Shown: positions 17,200 through 26,005, numbered from the stretch's first letter. The stretch: 64,000 nucleotides of DNA from an uncultured Alistipes sp. (GCA_900770635.1 CAAGLB010000154.1:68431-132430); one strand, 5' to 3'. Numbers and translations: made by a program. The notes: generated by a model not told the origin, from the sequence alone.

Positions 17200-17820
17200 T
17201 TAGTCGTTAGAGATAATCTCCAACTTTGCAATAACGCGCCACGCATGCAATATATTTGCTTTGTGAATCAGTTTCTTCTCGTTATTGCTATTATATATGG
17301 TAAGAGTGTCATCATCTACGGAGCACACCTTACACGAAATAACATTATTATATATATGGAGCACATACTCTCCGTTAACCTCCATTTGCGACAGATCTTC
17401 GTATCGCAAAAAGAGTTGTGTCCTACCCACCTTGCCATCGTGATTAAGCACTGCGGTGTTGACTATCAGGTCGCACCTTTGGCGAAATGGCAGGTTGGCA
17501 TATCCCGATGGCTCAACGTGGCCGATGGATGGCAGTATTGTTGCTATCTCGTCGTTGTAATATGGGATATGGATGCCATTATTAGCCTCGGCAGCCAGCA
17601 TATTTCCCACGCCCGTAAGCAGCCATGTGCGGTTGATCTCTGGAAAGTGGGTTGCTACCCTATCGGCAAACTCCGCAGATATGCCGCACTCTCCGTTTTT
17701 AATGTGGTAGAGATTCTCGGCACGCACCATCCCCACCTGCCAAGCAAATTGGTTGGGTGTCATGTCGAGCCACTCGATAACTCGAGAGAGTCGGTTCCAG
17801 TGTAGATCTCTATCCGTCAT
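17200..17820 (-). CDS. XRE-type regulator with degenerate S24/LexA-like C-terminal domain
   Basis: 206 residues. The N-terminal part (about 8-70) is a lambda-repressor-like helix-turn-helix (RLSRVIEWLDMTPNQFAWQV, then NLYHIKNGECGISAEFADRV). The C-terminal part (about 110-205) has the beta-rich layout of an S24 peptidase/phage repressor domain (GEYVLHIYNNVISCKV, DTLTIYNSNNEKK). I see no SMEP-like catalytic Ser and no matching Lys, so self-cleavage is unlikely. It heads a same-strand run into lgt, HU-SPOR and gtrA. It could be a domesticated phage-type repressor; no phage genes are nearby. Target unknown. Confidence 0.7.
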   Translation of the reverse strand: MTDRDLHWNRLSRVIEWLDMTPNQFAWQVGMVRAENLYHIKNGECGISAEFADRVATHFPEINRTWLLTGVGNMLAAEANNGIHIPYYNDEIATILPSIGHVEPSGYANLPFRQRCDLIVNTAVLNHDGKVGRTQLFLRYEDLSQMEVNGEYVLHIYNNVISCKVCSVDDDTLTIYNSNNEKKLIHKANILHAWRVIAKLEIISND

Positions 17821-17891
17821 TATCTCTTTAACTACCCCTATGGCTCATCGAAATTTATCGTTGCCACATGGGGATATTAACAAAAAAAAGC

Positions 17892-17899
17892 TATCTTTG
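17892..17899 (+). promoter_or_regulatory. -7 box of tRNA-Arg
   Basis: TATCTTTG ends 6 bp before the tRNA 5' end. No TTG sits at 19-21 bp upstream. Confidence 0.55.
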
Positions 17900-17905
17900 C
17901 GCCAC

Positions 17906-17977
17906 GGCTCCGTAGTTCAATGGATAGAATTTAAGATTCCGGTTCTTACGATGAAGGTTCGAATCCTTTCGGAGTCA
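17906..17977 (+). tRNA. tRNA-Arg (anticodon CCG)
   Basis: 72-nt cloverleaf: acceptor GGCTCCG with CGGAGTC, D stem GTTC/GAAT (one G-U), anticodon stem TAAGA/TCTTA around loop TTCCGGT (anticodon CCG, decodes CGG), T stem GAAGG/CCTTT with loop TTCGAAT, discriminator A. CCA is not encoded. A hairpin terminator follows after 2 bp. Confidence 0.93.
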
Positions 17978-17979
17978 CT

Positions 17980-18012
17980 AATGAGCGATGGATTACCCCA
18001 TCGCTCATTTAG
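17980..18012 (+). terminator. Terminator of tRNA-Arg
   Basis: A 12-bp stem (arms 17980-17991 and 17998-18009) with a short loop, directly after the tRNA, followed by a T-containing tail. Confidence 0.75.
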
Positions 18013-18074
18013 TTCTACCCCATTGCTACTTAGCTAAGCAAAGATACAATATTTCATATCTATGCCTTGACTAA

Positions 18075-21000
18075 TTACTCCTTAGCCTTAATAATCTTCT
18101 TGTAGTCAACCCATCCCTCAGCCTTCTTGTATGTACGTACAGCCTGCTTAGGAACGTAAATTGCCACAGCATCTACAACAATGCCCAACGAGCTGATTGC
18201 TGGAGGCGTAGAGGCCAAGCATGTGATACTCTTTAGGCTGGCACAATCGCTAAATACGCCATCCATGATAGCCTGAGTGTTGCTTGGAATTGTGATGCTC
18301 TGAAGATTTGAGCAACCTCTGAATGCTCCCTCGCCAATCTCCACGATGCCCGATGGTAGGTTTATCGTGCTGAGCGAGCTACAACCATCAAATGCCCATC
18401 CACCAATCTCCTTAACGCTCTTTGGCAATGTAAGGTTCTTGATAGCAGTACAGCCTCGGAATGTGCAGCTCTCGATCTTAGCGATGCTGTTAGGAATAGC
18501 TATGTTTTGGAGTCCTGTACAGCCATCAAATGCCGAGCTCTTGATCTCTGAAACGCTATTAGGGATGATTATAGTCTGGAGCGATGTACAACCCTCGAAT
18601 GCCCACTCGCCAATCTTCTTAACGCTATTTGGGATTGAGATGGCCTGCAAACCTGCACAACCCTTAAACGCCATGTTTCCAATAGATGTTACACTATCAG
18701 GGATGGTGACGCCCTGCAACTGGTCGCATCCATCAAATGCGCTGTCGCTTATAGACTTAATACCGTTTGCCAACACCACATTCTTGACACCTTTAAGTGC
18801 ATTTTTGCTGATGAGCAAAACATCGCAGCCAATGGTCATTGTTGCAAGGTTGGCACAGCCATCAAATGCTGTTGCGCCAATCTCCACCAAGCTATTAGGA
18901 AGTGTTATGCTTGTCATGCCCACACAATCCTTAAATGCCTGCTCGCCAATCGTGGTTACGCTATTAGGAATTGTTATGTTCTGAAGAGCGCTACAACTTG
19001 TGAATGCATTATTCTGAATTGTAGTAACCTTCTTTGAGAGGTTTAGCTTCTGCAACGACTCGCAGCCAAAGAAACTCATGCTCCTAATCTCAGTGACATC
19101 CTCAGGTGTTGTGTACTCGCTAAGGCCGTTAGGCGCAAATGCCACGAGAGCACCGTTGACAACAAGACATCTACCGTCGGTCGATGCATACTTACCAGCA
19201 AATGTGCGTAGATTGCTACAATCGGCAAACACACCATTTGGAATTGTGTCGACCGCATCCATGATGGTTATTGTGTTAAGCTTCTTGAGCGTAGCCTTGC
19301 TAATTAGCGTTATGTCGCAGCCGATGCTCATCTCCACGAGGTTGTTGCAGCCGTTGAACGCATCGGTGCTAATCTTATTTACACTGCTTGCAATTGTCAA
19401 GCTACGAAGCTTTGCGCAGCCCTCAAATGCCTTCTCGCCAATCTCGGTTACGCCATCCAACAATGTGATGACATCAGCTGTTGCGAGTGCCGACTTATCG
19501 ACAAATTTAAGGTCGCAGCCAAGGGCTATTGTCGATAGGTTGTCGCAGCCACCAAACACATCACTACCAACGCTTGTGATGGTGCTTGGCAAGGTGATAG
19601 CCTTCAATGCCACGCAGCCAGCAAAAGCGCCGTTATTGATTGTTGACACGCCGTTAGGGATTGTTATGTTCTGCAAGCTTGCACATCCCTTGAATGCCTC
19701 GTTGCCCACCGAGCGCACACTCTGGCTGAGGGCAATGCTGCTAAGATTTGTGCAACCAGCAAAGCTGTTGTCGCCAATCTCAACCACGCTATCAGGAAGC
19801 GCATAGTCGGTCAAGCCGCTTGGCGCAAAGGCCACGAGATGACCATCCATGATTAGGCATCGGCCATCCTCCGAAGCATACTTGCCACTGAACGACTCGA
19901 GCTTTGTGCAACCGTTGAACACCTTATCGCAGATTGTTGCATCATCCAACAAGGTGATGTGTGTTAGGGTTTTAAGCGTAGCGCTGTCTACGAGTGCAGC
20001 GTTGCAGCCGATAGTCATCTTAGTGAGTGTGTTGCAGCCAGCAAATGCTCCCTCGTCAATCTTTGTCACGCTGCTTGGGATGGCAACATGCTGCAACGAT
20101 AGTGATGTTGAGAATACGCCGCTACGAATCTCAGTAACGCTGCTTGGAATCTCATACTCGGTGATGCTCATAGGTGCAAAGGCAACAAGAACACCATCCA
20201 TGATTAGGCATCGGCCATCCTCCGAGGCATACTTACCTGCAAACGACATCAGGCTGTTGCACTCACGAAGTGCCGCGTCGTTGATTACCACGCCATCCAA
20301 CAGATGGAGGCTCTTGAGGCCTTTGAGTGTATTGCTGTCGAGGAGCGACATGTCGCAACCGATAGTCAAGTCCTTGAGATTTGCGCAGCCCTCAAATGCT
20401 CCCTCGCCAATCTTCTTGATGCTGTTAGGCAGGGTGAGGCTCTGCAGGTTAGCACAGCCGTCAAATGTCTTAGGCTTAATCTCGGTGATGCCGTCCAACA
20501 ATATGATGTTTTTGAGGCTCTTAAATGTCGACTTGTTGATGATCGAAAGGTCGCACGCAGCAGCAATGCACGATAGGTTGCTACAATTTGTAAATGCGCT
20601 CTTGCCAATCTTGACAACGCTCTTAGGAATGGTAATTTTCTCGAGCTTGTCGCAGCCGGTGAAAGCACCATCCTCAATCATGGTTATGCCATCGAGGAGC
20701 GTGATGCTCTTAAGCACTTTGAGCGTAGCCTTGTCAATCAACGATATGTCGCAGCCCAACGATATGTTGGTGAGCTTGTCGCAATCGGTGAATGCCGACA
20801 CGCCAATCTCGCATACGCTATTAGGTATTGTTATGCTTCGTAGGTTAGAGCAGTTGACAAAGGCCTGTGCTCCGATGTAGTTTACACTCTCCGAGATGGC
20901 AACATTCTCGAGGCTTATACAGCCGATGAAAGCACCTGCGCCAATCTCGGTGATGCTGTTAGGGATAATGATGTTTTTTAGCTTTGTACAGCCGTTGAAA

Positions 21001-21824
21001 GCTCTGTCACCAATGATGGTCACGCTCTCGGGAATAGTAATCTCGAGGAGGTTCTCGCAGTTGTGGAATGCGCTATAGCCGATGCGTGTGACACTTGCTG
21101 GGATGTTGATTTCAGCAAGGCTTGTACAGTCGCTAAATGCGCTCTCGCCAATCTCGGTGATGCTTGCTGGGATGGCTACAGTCTGAAGGCTTGCGCAGCC
21201 TCCAAATACGCCATGACCGATATAGGTGACACCCTCGGCAATAGATACGCTCTTGATGCTGTCGCAGCCATAGAATGCTCTATCGCCAATCCACTTAACG
21301 CCCTTAGGAATAACGACGTTTTTTAGGCCGTCGCAATCTCTAAATGCGTGAGAGCCAATGGTTGTGACACCCTCAGGAATCTTGAGCTCCTTGAGCGCAT
21401 CGCAGTTGGCAAAGGCGTTACTGCCAATCGTCTGTAGGCCTTTTGGTAGAGCAATGCTCTCGAGGCTGGTACACTGATAGAAAGCCTGTGCACCAATATG
21501 TGTTACACTCTTTGGCAAGGTTACGGTCTTGAGCGACGAGCAACGATAGAAGGCCTTTTTGCCTACGGACATAACACCCTCGGGAAGGGTTACACTCTGT
21601 AGGTTAGTGCTATTCTCGAACGAGAAGTCTACCCAAGCCTTTGTTCCTGTGATGATAAACTTGCCATCTTTGTACATCTCCATGGCAATTTCGTTGTTCT
21701 TGAACGAAAATTGGGCACTCTGACCATCGGTCGTAGTGTACCAAATCTCGTTTGACGGACACTGAGCATTCGCCGACAGTGTTGCGGCGATGAGCGTCAG
21801 CAGAGTTAGTAGATAGCGTTTCAT
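18075..21824 (-). CDS. Giant BspA-like leucine-rich-repeat surface protein
   Basis: About 1249 residues, exported (signal peptide MKRYLLTLLTLIAATLSANA from the ATG at 21824), then about 45 tandem LRR_5 repeats of roughly 23 residues. Typical units read like the segment SVTTIGEQAFKDCVGMTSITL. BspA-like proteins of Bacteroidota are surface or secreted proteins linked to adhesion and protein binding. Three longer modules containing GKYAS-x-DGRCL and AFAP interrupt the array. The C-terminal tail (AIYVPKQAVRTYKKAEGW) is the usual BspA ending; no sorting domain is seen. An in-frame ATG at 21887 overlaps the stop of the upstream WG gene as ATGA, but it would put 21 polar residues ahead of the signal peptide. 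Likely cotranscribed with the WG gene. Confidence 0.88.
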   Translation of the reverse strand: MKRYLLTLLTLIAATLSANAQCPSNEIWYTTTDGQSAQFSFKNNEIAMEMYKDGKFIITGTKAWVDFSFENSTNLQSVTLPEGVMSVGKKAFYRCSSLKTVTLPKSVTHIGAQAFYQCTSLESIALPKGLQTIGSNAFANCDALKELKIPEGVTTIGSHAFRDCDGLKNVVIPKGVKWIGDRAFYGCDSIKSVSIAEGVTYIGHGVFGGCASLQTVAIPASITEIGESAFSDCTSLAEINIPASVTRIGYSAFHNCENLLEITIPESVTIIGDRAFNGCTKLKNIIIPNSITEIGAGAFIGCISLENVAISESVNYIGAQAFVNCSNLRSITIPNSVCEIGVSAFTDCDKLTNISLGCDISLIDKATLKVLKSITLLDGITMIEDGAFTGCDKLEKITIPKSVVKIGKSAFTNCSNLSCIAAACDLSIINKSTFKSLKNIILLDGITEIKPKTFDGCANLQSLTLPNSIKKIGEGAFEGCANLKDLTIGCDMSLLDSNTLKGLKSLHLLDGVVINDAALRECNSLMSFAGKYASEDGRCLIMDGVLVAFAPMSITEYEIPSSVTEIRSGVFSTSLSLQHVAIPSSVTKIDEGAFAGCNTLTKMTIGCNAALVDSATLKTLTHITLLDDATICDKVFNGCTKLESFSGKYASEDGRCLIMDGHLVAFAPSGLTDYALPDSVVEIGDNSFAGCTNLSSIALSQSVRSVGNEAFKGCASLQNITIPNGVSTINNGAFAGCVALKAITLPSTITSVGSDVFGGCDNLSTIALGCDLKFVDKSALATADVITLLDGVTEIGEKAFEGCAKLRSLTIASSVNKISTDAFNGCNNLVEMSIGCDITLISKATLKKLNTITIMDAVDTIPNGVFADCSNLRTFAGKYASTDGRCLVVNGALVAFAPNGLSEYTTPEDVTEIRSMSFFGCESLQKLNLSKKVTTIQNNAFTSCSALQNITIPNSVTTIGEQAFKDCVGMTSITLPNSLVEIGATAFDGCANLATMTIGCDVLLISKNALKGVKNVVLANGIKSISDSAFDGCDQLQGVTIPDSVTSIGNMAFKGCAGLQAISIPNSVKKIGEWAFEGCTSLQTIIIPNSVSEIKSSAFDGCTGLQNIAIPNSIAKIESCTFRGCTAIKNLTLPKSVKEIGGWAFDGCSSLSTINLPSGIVEIGEGAFRGCSNLQSITIPSNTQAIMDGVFSDCASLKSITCLASTPPAISSLGIVVDAVAIYVPKQAVRTYKKAEGWVDYKKIIKAKE
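19842..20237. repeat. Two near-identical 45-bp segments inside the LRR gene
   Basis: Copies at 19842-19886 and 20193-20237 differ at 2 of 45 positions and encode the same module (DGRCLIMDG region, reverse strand). The surrounding 23-residue repeats give a 69-bp periodicity across the whole gene, a substrate for slippage or recombination. Confidence 0.8.
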
Positions 21825-21883
21825 AGTGTAGTGTGTTTGTGTAATTATATTCGTGTTTGTGTCAGTGTCGGCTGTATATAATA

Positions 21884-24292
21884 TCATAGGTTAGGCACAC
21901 GTATTGGCTGACCTATGTTGAGCGCTGCAACATTAATCTCGGGGTTGAGCCCAGCGATGACCTCCGACGTAGCTGAGTAGATGCTGGCTATGGTGTCAAT
22001 GGTTTCGCCCTCCTGGATGATGTGCACCAAGTAGTTCTCTGGGGTGATAGTTGCTGGGTGTATCTCTGGGCGGCTGGCCTCGTCGTAGACCTTAGCATTT
22101 TGGCTGATGTCTATCATCGAGTGCTGGCCGTTGTAGCTCACCATTACTCGCTCTTTGCACTCGCCCGACTCCTCGTAGTAGAATGGATGAATCATCCAGT
22201 TGCCATACGTCTGGTGCTTCTCGTGTGGCATGAGTGGCTTGATAAGCCAGTTGCCATGAAGGTCAACGAGACCGCAAGCACGTATAAATCCCCACTCGAC
22301 GATGAATGGCTGTGGCTCGAAGGGCTCTAACATGCTGAGCACCTCTGGCTCCATCGTCTTGTTTACGATGCCCGAGCCATTTGCCGAGATGTTGAAGAGC
22401 TCACCCTCGCATGAAGCAAATGTGTGGCTTGCCAACGTAGCGCCACTCTTTGGATCGAGTCGCCAGAGTGTTGGCTGCGTAGTGCCTGTTTCGGCTGATG
22501 CGAGCGTCGAGCCGCCCATGTAGAGCGAAGTTGTTGTTTCACGCACAAAGCGCACTGCGCTTGCAGCAGGAGTAGGCGTCTGCCACTCTATTTTGCAGGC
22601 ACTCGACAACTTAGCAATTACTCCCTGAGTGCTTGGCTGCGTGAGATAGAAGCCACCGAAGTTCGAAAGGATTGGGTAGGCCATCTCCTCCAAAGCGACA
22701 CATCCCACGATAGCTCCTGTCTGGCTGTTGATCGAGAGTATTACGTGGTGAGGCTTCTCCTTGGTGTTATTCTTAGGCCTAAGCGTCAGCTTGGCATTTG
22801 TCGATGCATAGATATTTTTCGATGTCGTTGCTACCGATAGATAAGCATCAAAGCCGATGATAATTCGCTCGTCCTCAGTGGCAAAGGCAAATGTAGGCTT
22901 ATTGTTTTCGACCGCTGCATTAAGCATCGTTGCGTTAAGCTGCTTTAAAATCTGAGGCAGGCCAATCTTTGTTGTTGTCTGCTGCTCGCTGTTTGTGACG
23001 TAGAACATAAGCTCCTTGTCGTCTTGGGTTTCGATATACGAGATAGTGAATTTGTCTACGTTGATGGTTGCGTGAGAGCTATGTGTGCGCAGCTCCTCGC
23101 CACTACCCTCCTGATACTCCTGCACCGAGTGGGTAAACCAGCCAGGGATGAGCATGCGTAGTCCGCCACCGATGTCACGCTTAGGCGTTGGGTAGTTGAG
23201 CTCGTGAATCTCGATATGGCGTTTTGCCCAGTTTGGGATAGCCTTGTCGCCAAGATAGACATCACGGCCCTTGGCATAGAGAGCCTCGTCGTAGGCCTCC
23301 CAGCCCACGATGTTGTCGTCACCCAAGATATATACCTTGCCATCATTCGAGAGGATAGGTGTCCAGCAATCATCAAACTTATGGGTAGGCATCTCCGAGA
23401 ACATAGGCTCGAGGATAATCTCACCACGCATAGTAGCCACACCCCACAGGTCGTTGCGCTTGAACATGAAGAGCGAGCGTACATTCTTAATCTCCTGGTT
23501 ATCACAATTTAGGAGTGTGTTGCCATCCTTGGTCATAATGCCGCAGAAGTCGCCGATGCGAGTCATCATCAGCTCGTCGTTGATGCTGATAAACTCGTTG
23601 TACAAGCAAGGAATGATGAGTGTACCTTTGAGGTCGGCAATACCTGTGTTCTCGCCCATAGTGAGTTGGAGGGTGTTGTCGGCAGTAAGCACAATATTGT
23701 TGTAGCTGCAGCGCATGACGATTTTGCCATCGAGGGTAGCATAACCCTTCTTGGCATCCTTTTCGAGAAGATAGCCGATGCCGCTGATTGACTCAATCTT
23801 GTCGTACTCACACGACAGAAGATGCTTGCCCAATGTTGTGGCATAGCCCATCTTGCCATTTTGCTCGATTATAAGGCCGCCATTAACATCGGGAGTGATA
23901 CCATCGTAAGTACCATCCAACACCACTGTGTTAGTGGCGGTTATAAGGCCGTACTTATCATTAAGCTTCACTATATACAAGCGGTCGTTGCTATCACCAT
24001 GACACAGGTCAATAGGGCTAATCTCGTCGAATATTGTCTTGACCGTGAGCTTACCCAAAGAGTCGATGATACCCTTTTTGCCTCGCTTAACAACGATGTT
24101 GTAGCCATCGATAAACTCGCCCAACGAGTCGTAAGTAGCCTTCACAACAATCTTGCCCTGAGCATCCTTATATCCCCAGTAGGCATTATTCTGATAAGGG
24201 ATAAGCTCCTGAGCATGAGCCGTATAGGCGCAAAGTCCCGCAATGAAAAACACCGCAAAAGCAGCAACTTTTTTATAGATCTGTGTCATCAT
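21884..24292 (-). CDS. Exported WG-repeat protein with C-terminal LysM domain
   Basis: 802 residues with a signal peptide (VAAFAVFFIAGLCAYTAHAQ). The N-terminal third contains WG repeats (NNAYWGYKDAQGKIVVKATYD, KRGKKGIIDSLGKLTV, NDKYGLITATNTVVLDG, NDLWGVATMRGEIILEP), a beta-rich repeat class found in many Bacteroidota exported proteins. The middle has no family I recognise. The last 50 residues are a LysM domain (YLVHIIQEGETIDTIASIYS then GLNPEINVAALNIGQPIRVP), expected to bind peptidoglycan. A -7 promoter box is at 24321-24328 and a perfect 18-bp palindrome lies in the leader. The LRR gene follows immediately. Function is unknown; envelope location is likely. Confidence 0.8.
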   Translation of the reverse strand: MMTQIYKKVAAFAVFFIAGLCAYTAHAQELIPYQNNAYWGYKDAQGKIVVKATYDSLGEFIDGYNIVVKRGKKGIIDSLGKLTVKTIFDEISPIDLCHGDSNDRLYIVKLNDKYGLITATNTVVLDGTYDGITPDVNGGLIIEQNGKMGYATTLGKHLLSCEYDKIESISGIGYLLEKDAKKGYATLDGKIVMRCSYNNIVLTADNTLQLTMGENTGIADLKGTLIIPCLYNEFISINDELMMTRIGDFCGIMTKDGNTLLNCDNQEIKNVRSLFMFKRNDLWGVATMRGEIILEPMFSEMPTHKFDDCWTPILSNDGKVYILGDDNIVGWEAYDEALYAKGRDVYLGDKAIPNWAKRHIEIHELNYPTPKRDIGGGLRMLIPGWFTHSVQEYQEGSGEELRTHSSHATINVDKFTISYIETQDDKELMFYVTNSEQQTTTKIGLPQILKQLNATMLNAAVENNKPTFAFATEDERIIIGFDAYLSVATTSKNIYASTNAKLTLRPKNNTKEKPHHVILSINSQTGAIVGCVALEEMAYPILSNFGGFYLTQPSTQGVIAKLSSACKIEWQTPTPAASAVRFVRETTTSLYMGGSTLASAETGTTQPTLWRLDPKSGATLASHTFASCEGELFNISANGSGIVNKTMEPEVLSMLEPFEPQPFIVEWGFIRACGLVDLHGNWLIKPLMPHEKHQTYGNWMIHPFYYEESGECKERVMVSYNGQHSMIDISQNAKVYDEASRPEIHPATITPENYLVHIIQEGETIDTIASIYSATSEVIAGLNPEINVAALNIGQPIRVPNL

Positions 24293-24300
24293 ATGTTTGT

Positions 24301-24318
24301 GTTAGATTATAATCTAAC
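24301..24318. promoter_or_regulatory. Perfect 18-bp palindrome in the WG-LysM leader
   Basis: GTTAGATTA followed directly by TAATCTAAC, a perfect dyad. It sits 3 bp downstream of the -7 box and 8 bp upstream of the start codon of the WG-LysM gene, where a bound repressor would block transcription. Operator function is inference. Confidence 0.5.
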
Positions 24319-24320
24319 TA

Positions 24321-24328
24321 CAAAGATA
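24321..24328 (-). promoter_or_regulatory. -7 box of the WG-LysM/LRR unit
   Basis: TATCTTTG on the minus strand. The nearest TTG (24353-24351) is 22 bp away, slightly longer than usual. Confidence 0.6.
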
Positions 24329-24374
24329 ACAAAAAAATATGTTTATCGTCCAATTTTCACATAAAATTGACAAA

Positions 24375-24424
24375 TATTAAAATGAAGATAGGGCAGCGAG
24401 GCCTATGTGGCAAGCTACCCTATC
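24375..24424 (-). terminator. Probable terminator after the choloylglycine hydrolase family gene
   Basis: Stem with arms 24414-24424 and 24387-24397 (one mismatch) followed on the minus strand by the T-rich sequence TTCATTTTAAT. Confidence 0.55.
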
Positions 24425-24446
24425 ATAAAGCGATACGTTAATTAGC

Positions 24447-25517
24447 CTATCTAATCGTCACATTATATGTCGGTTGCTGCTGCGTTTTATCAAGCAAGTG
24501 CGACTGATATTTAACCTTCGAAAAATCTATCTGACTAAGGTCGATAACCCTTATCGAGTTGTTGTAAGCTGTCTTGTAGTAGACCTTGCGAGCAGTAAGG
24601 TCGATGGCCGATGTCCACTGAGTGGCACTCGGAAGAGTCTGCTCGTCGGGATTCTCTACGGCTATGGGCACATCGAAGTTATTGAGTATGTGAAATGCCT
24701 GTAACACAGTGTCGTAGCCATCCTTGCGCTGGGGCGCTGTGTTGCGAAAAAAGGCGGCTCTCACAAAGCGTGATGGAGGCGTGAAGTCGCCTGGTAGACC
24801 GAGCATCGCTGAGCTACCACCAATGGGCTGCAACAGCTGCTTGCCGAGGGTGTAGTTAGTGGCGCTGCCTGGGCGTAGGTTGACATAGTTTTCGAGGTTG
24901 GCGAGATGCCATTCGAAGCCTGGGGCATTGGTCAACACACCCACCGTATTGTCGTAAAACGACACCTTGCCACCCACAATTTCCATCACCACCTGCTTGC
25001 CGTCAGGTTCGCCAATACGCCAATGCACAACAGCGCCATCTTCGAGGCCAACAATGTTTACACCATCTATATTTTGCTTTAACTCATCAATGCTACTAAA
25101 CTGAGTAAGAATCCATTGAACTACTTGTAGATCGGCGAGCGTAGAGCTGTTGTCGGTGCTTGTGTATGGGGTATAGCTGCCATAGCGAGGGAAGAAAAAT
25201 AGACCAGCCGACAGTCCCGCCTCATTGATGCCCTCGGCGATAAACTCCTTCTCTACAACGGCGAGTCCTACGACGCCATAGCGAGCCGAAAATTTCAGGC
25301 CGTTAAGCCCCGTAGGAGTGTACGATTGTAGCTCCTCGCCACGTGGGATAACCACATACTCGCTCTTTAGCTCGCCCTTGGCCCACTCTATTGTTCGTGC
25401 CTGAATGTAGCTGCCATCGGCTGCCGTTAGCGATATGCCTGTGCAGGCCACAGATTGTCCGATGCCACCTGTCACAAACGCAGCACCCATAAATAGTGTT
25501 TTGATAATATTGTTCAT
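24447..25517 (-). CDS. Choloylglycine hydrolase / penicillin V acylase family enzyme (Ntn hydrolase)
   Basis: 356 residues with a signal peptide ending in VACTGIS, so processing would expose the N-terminal nucleophile Cys25. This family includes bile salt hydrolases and penicillin V acylases, which hydrolyse linear C-N amide bonds. Arg41 in QARTIEW matches the conserved Arg of bile salt hydrolases; the aspartate that usually follows three residues later is Glu44 here. Other parts of the fold are present (GLNGLKFSARYGVVGLAVVE, INEAGLSAGLFFFP, VVEKEF). The predicted location is periplasmic. Substrate (conjugated bile salts, N-acyl lactones or other amides) cannot be set from sequence. Single-gene unit between two terminators. 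Confidence 0.85.
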   Translation of the reverse strand: MNNIIKTLFMGAAFVTGGIGQSVACTGISLTAADGSYIQARTIEWAKGELKSEYVVIPRGEELQSYTPTGLNGLKFSARYGVVGLAVVEKEFIAEGINEAGLSAGLFFFPRYGSYTPYTSTDNSSTLADLQVVQWILTQFSSIDELKQNIDGVNIVGLEDGAVVHWRIGEPDGKQVVMEIVGGKVSFYDNTVGVLTNAPGFEWHLANLENYVNLRPGSATNYTLGKQLLQPIGGSSAMLGLPGDFTPPSRFVRAAFFRNTAPQRKDGYDTVLQAFHILNNFDVPIAVENPDEQTLPSATQWTSAIDLTARKVYYKTAYNNSIRVIDLSQIDFSKVKYQSHLLDKTQQQPTYNVTIR

Positions 25518-25592
25518 AGTGTCATGTTGTTAGTTCACCGCACCAACAGCATAAACTATTCCACAACTGCACCAACAACAACTTTGGCAAAC

Positions 25593-25625
25593 AAAAAAAA
25601 GAGGTGTCAACTGATTGTTAACACC
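25593..25625 (-). terminator. Strong terminator of the 102-residue protein gene
   Basis: On the minus strand a 9-bp stem with one G-U pair (arms 25617-25625 and 25603-25611, 5-nt loop) is followed by TCTTTTTTTT. Confidence 0.85.
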
Positions 25626-25647
25626 CCTAACCTGTGTCGGCCGAGCA

Positions 25648-25956
25648 CTAAAAGTCGTCGTCTGATGGCTCCTCAGCATCAGCAAGCTCATCAGCACCCT
25701 GCAAATCGTCGTTATCGTAGTAGCCGTCGTTGTCGTCGTCCTGACCATCATCAACCTTAACATCTATCTTAAGAAGGTAGTATGTATCCTCGGTCTCGTA
25801 GGGCACAACGTAGAAAAATGTTCCATCTGGCTTATCGATGCGCTGCATAACCTCGTTGAAGCCAAGTGGATATAGTACCTTAACCTCAGCCAACTGCTCG
25901 GGGGTGAGGTTGTGGATGCTTGTTACAAGTCGTCTCTTCTTATTCTCAGTAGCCAT
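25648..25956 (-). CDS. Small conserved protein with acidic C-terminal tail
   Basis: 102 residues from the ATG at 25956 (MATENKKRRLVTSIHNLTPE). The N-terminal 65 residues are a compact alpha/beta segment (LYPLGFNEVMQRIDKPDGTF); the last 35 are almost all Asp, Glu, Gly and Ala. It has no signal peptide, so it is cytoplasmic. I do not recognise a named domain. It stands alone with a consensus promoter (25976-26005) and a strong terminator, which indicates a real, independently expressed gene. The basic head and acidic tail recall small nucleic-acid- or ribosome-associated proteins, but this is speculation. Confidence 0.75.
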   Translation of the reverse strand: MATENKKRRLVTSIHNLTPEQLAEVKVLYPLGFNEVMQRIDKPDGTFFYVVPYETEDTYYLLKIDVKVDDGQDDDNDGYYDNDDLQGADELADAEEPSDDDF

Positions 25957-25975
25957 ATTGTCGAAAAATTTTCCG

Positions 25976-26005
25976 CAAAAGTAATTACATTTTGATAATG
26001 TACAA
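25976..26005 (-). promoter_or_regulatory. Promoter of the 102-residue protein gene
   Basis: On the minus strand TTG (26005-26003), 19 bp, TACTTTTG (25983-25976), 20 bp before the ATG. Confidence 0.7.

Noticed and set aside
18039..18046. TATCTTTG on the minus strand near the LRR gene end
   Set aside because: No TTG upstream and only the tRNA-Arg antisense region downstream; likely chance.
19078..20880. Long plus-strand open frames (242 and 343 codons) antisense to the LRR gene
   Set aside because: They mirror the 69-bp repeats of the real gene, have no start context or recognisable domain, and arise from its codon use.
23822..24364. 180-codon plus-strand frame antisense to the WG-LysM gene start
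   Set aside because: Runs through the promoter and palindrome; no family features.
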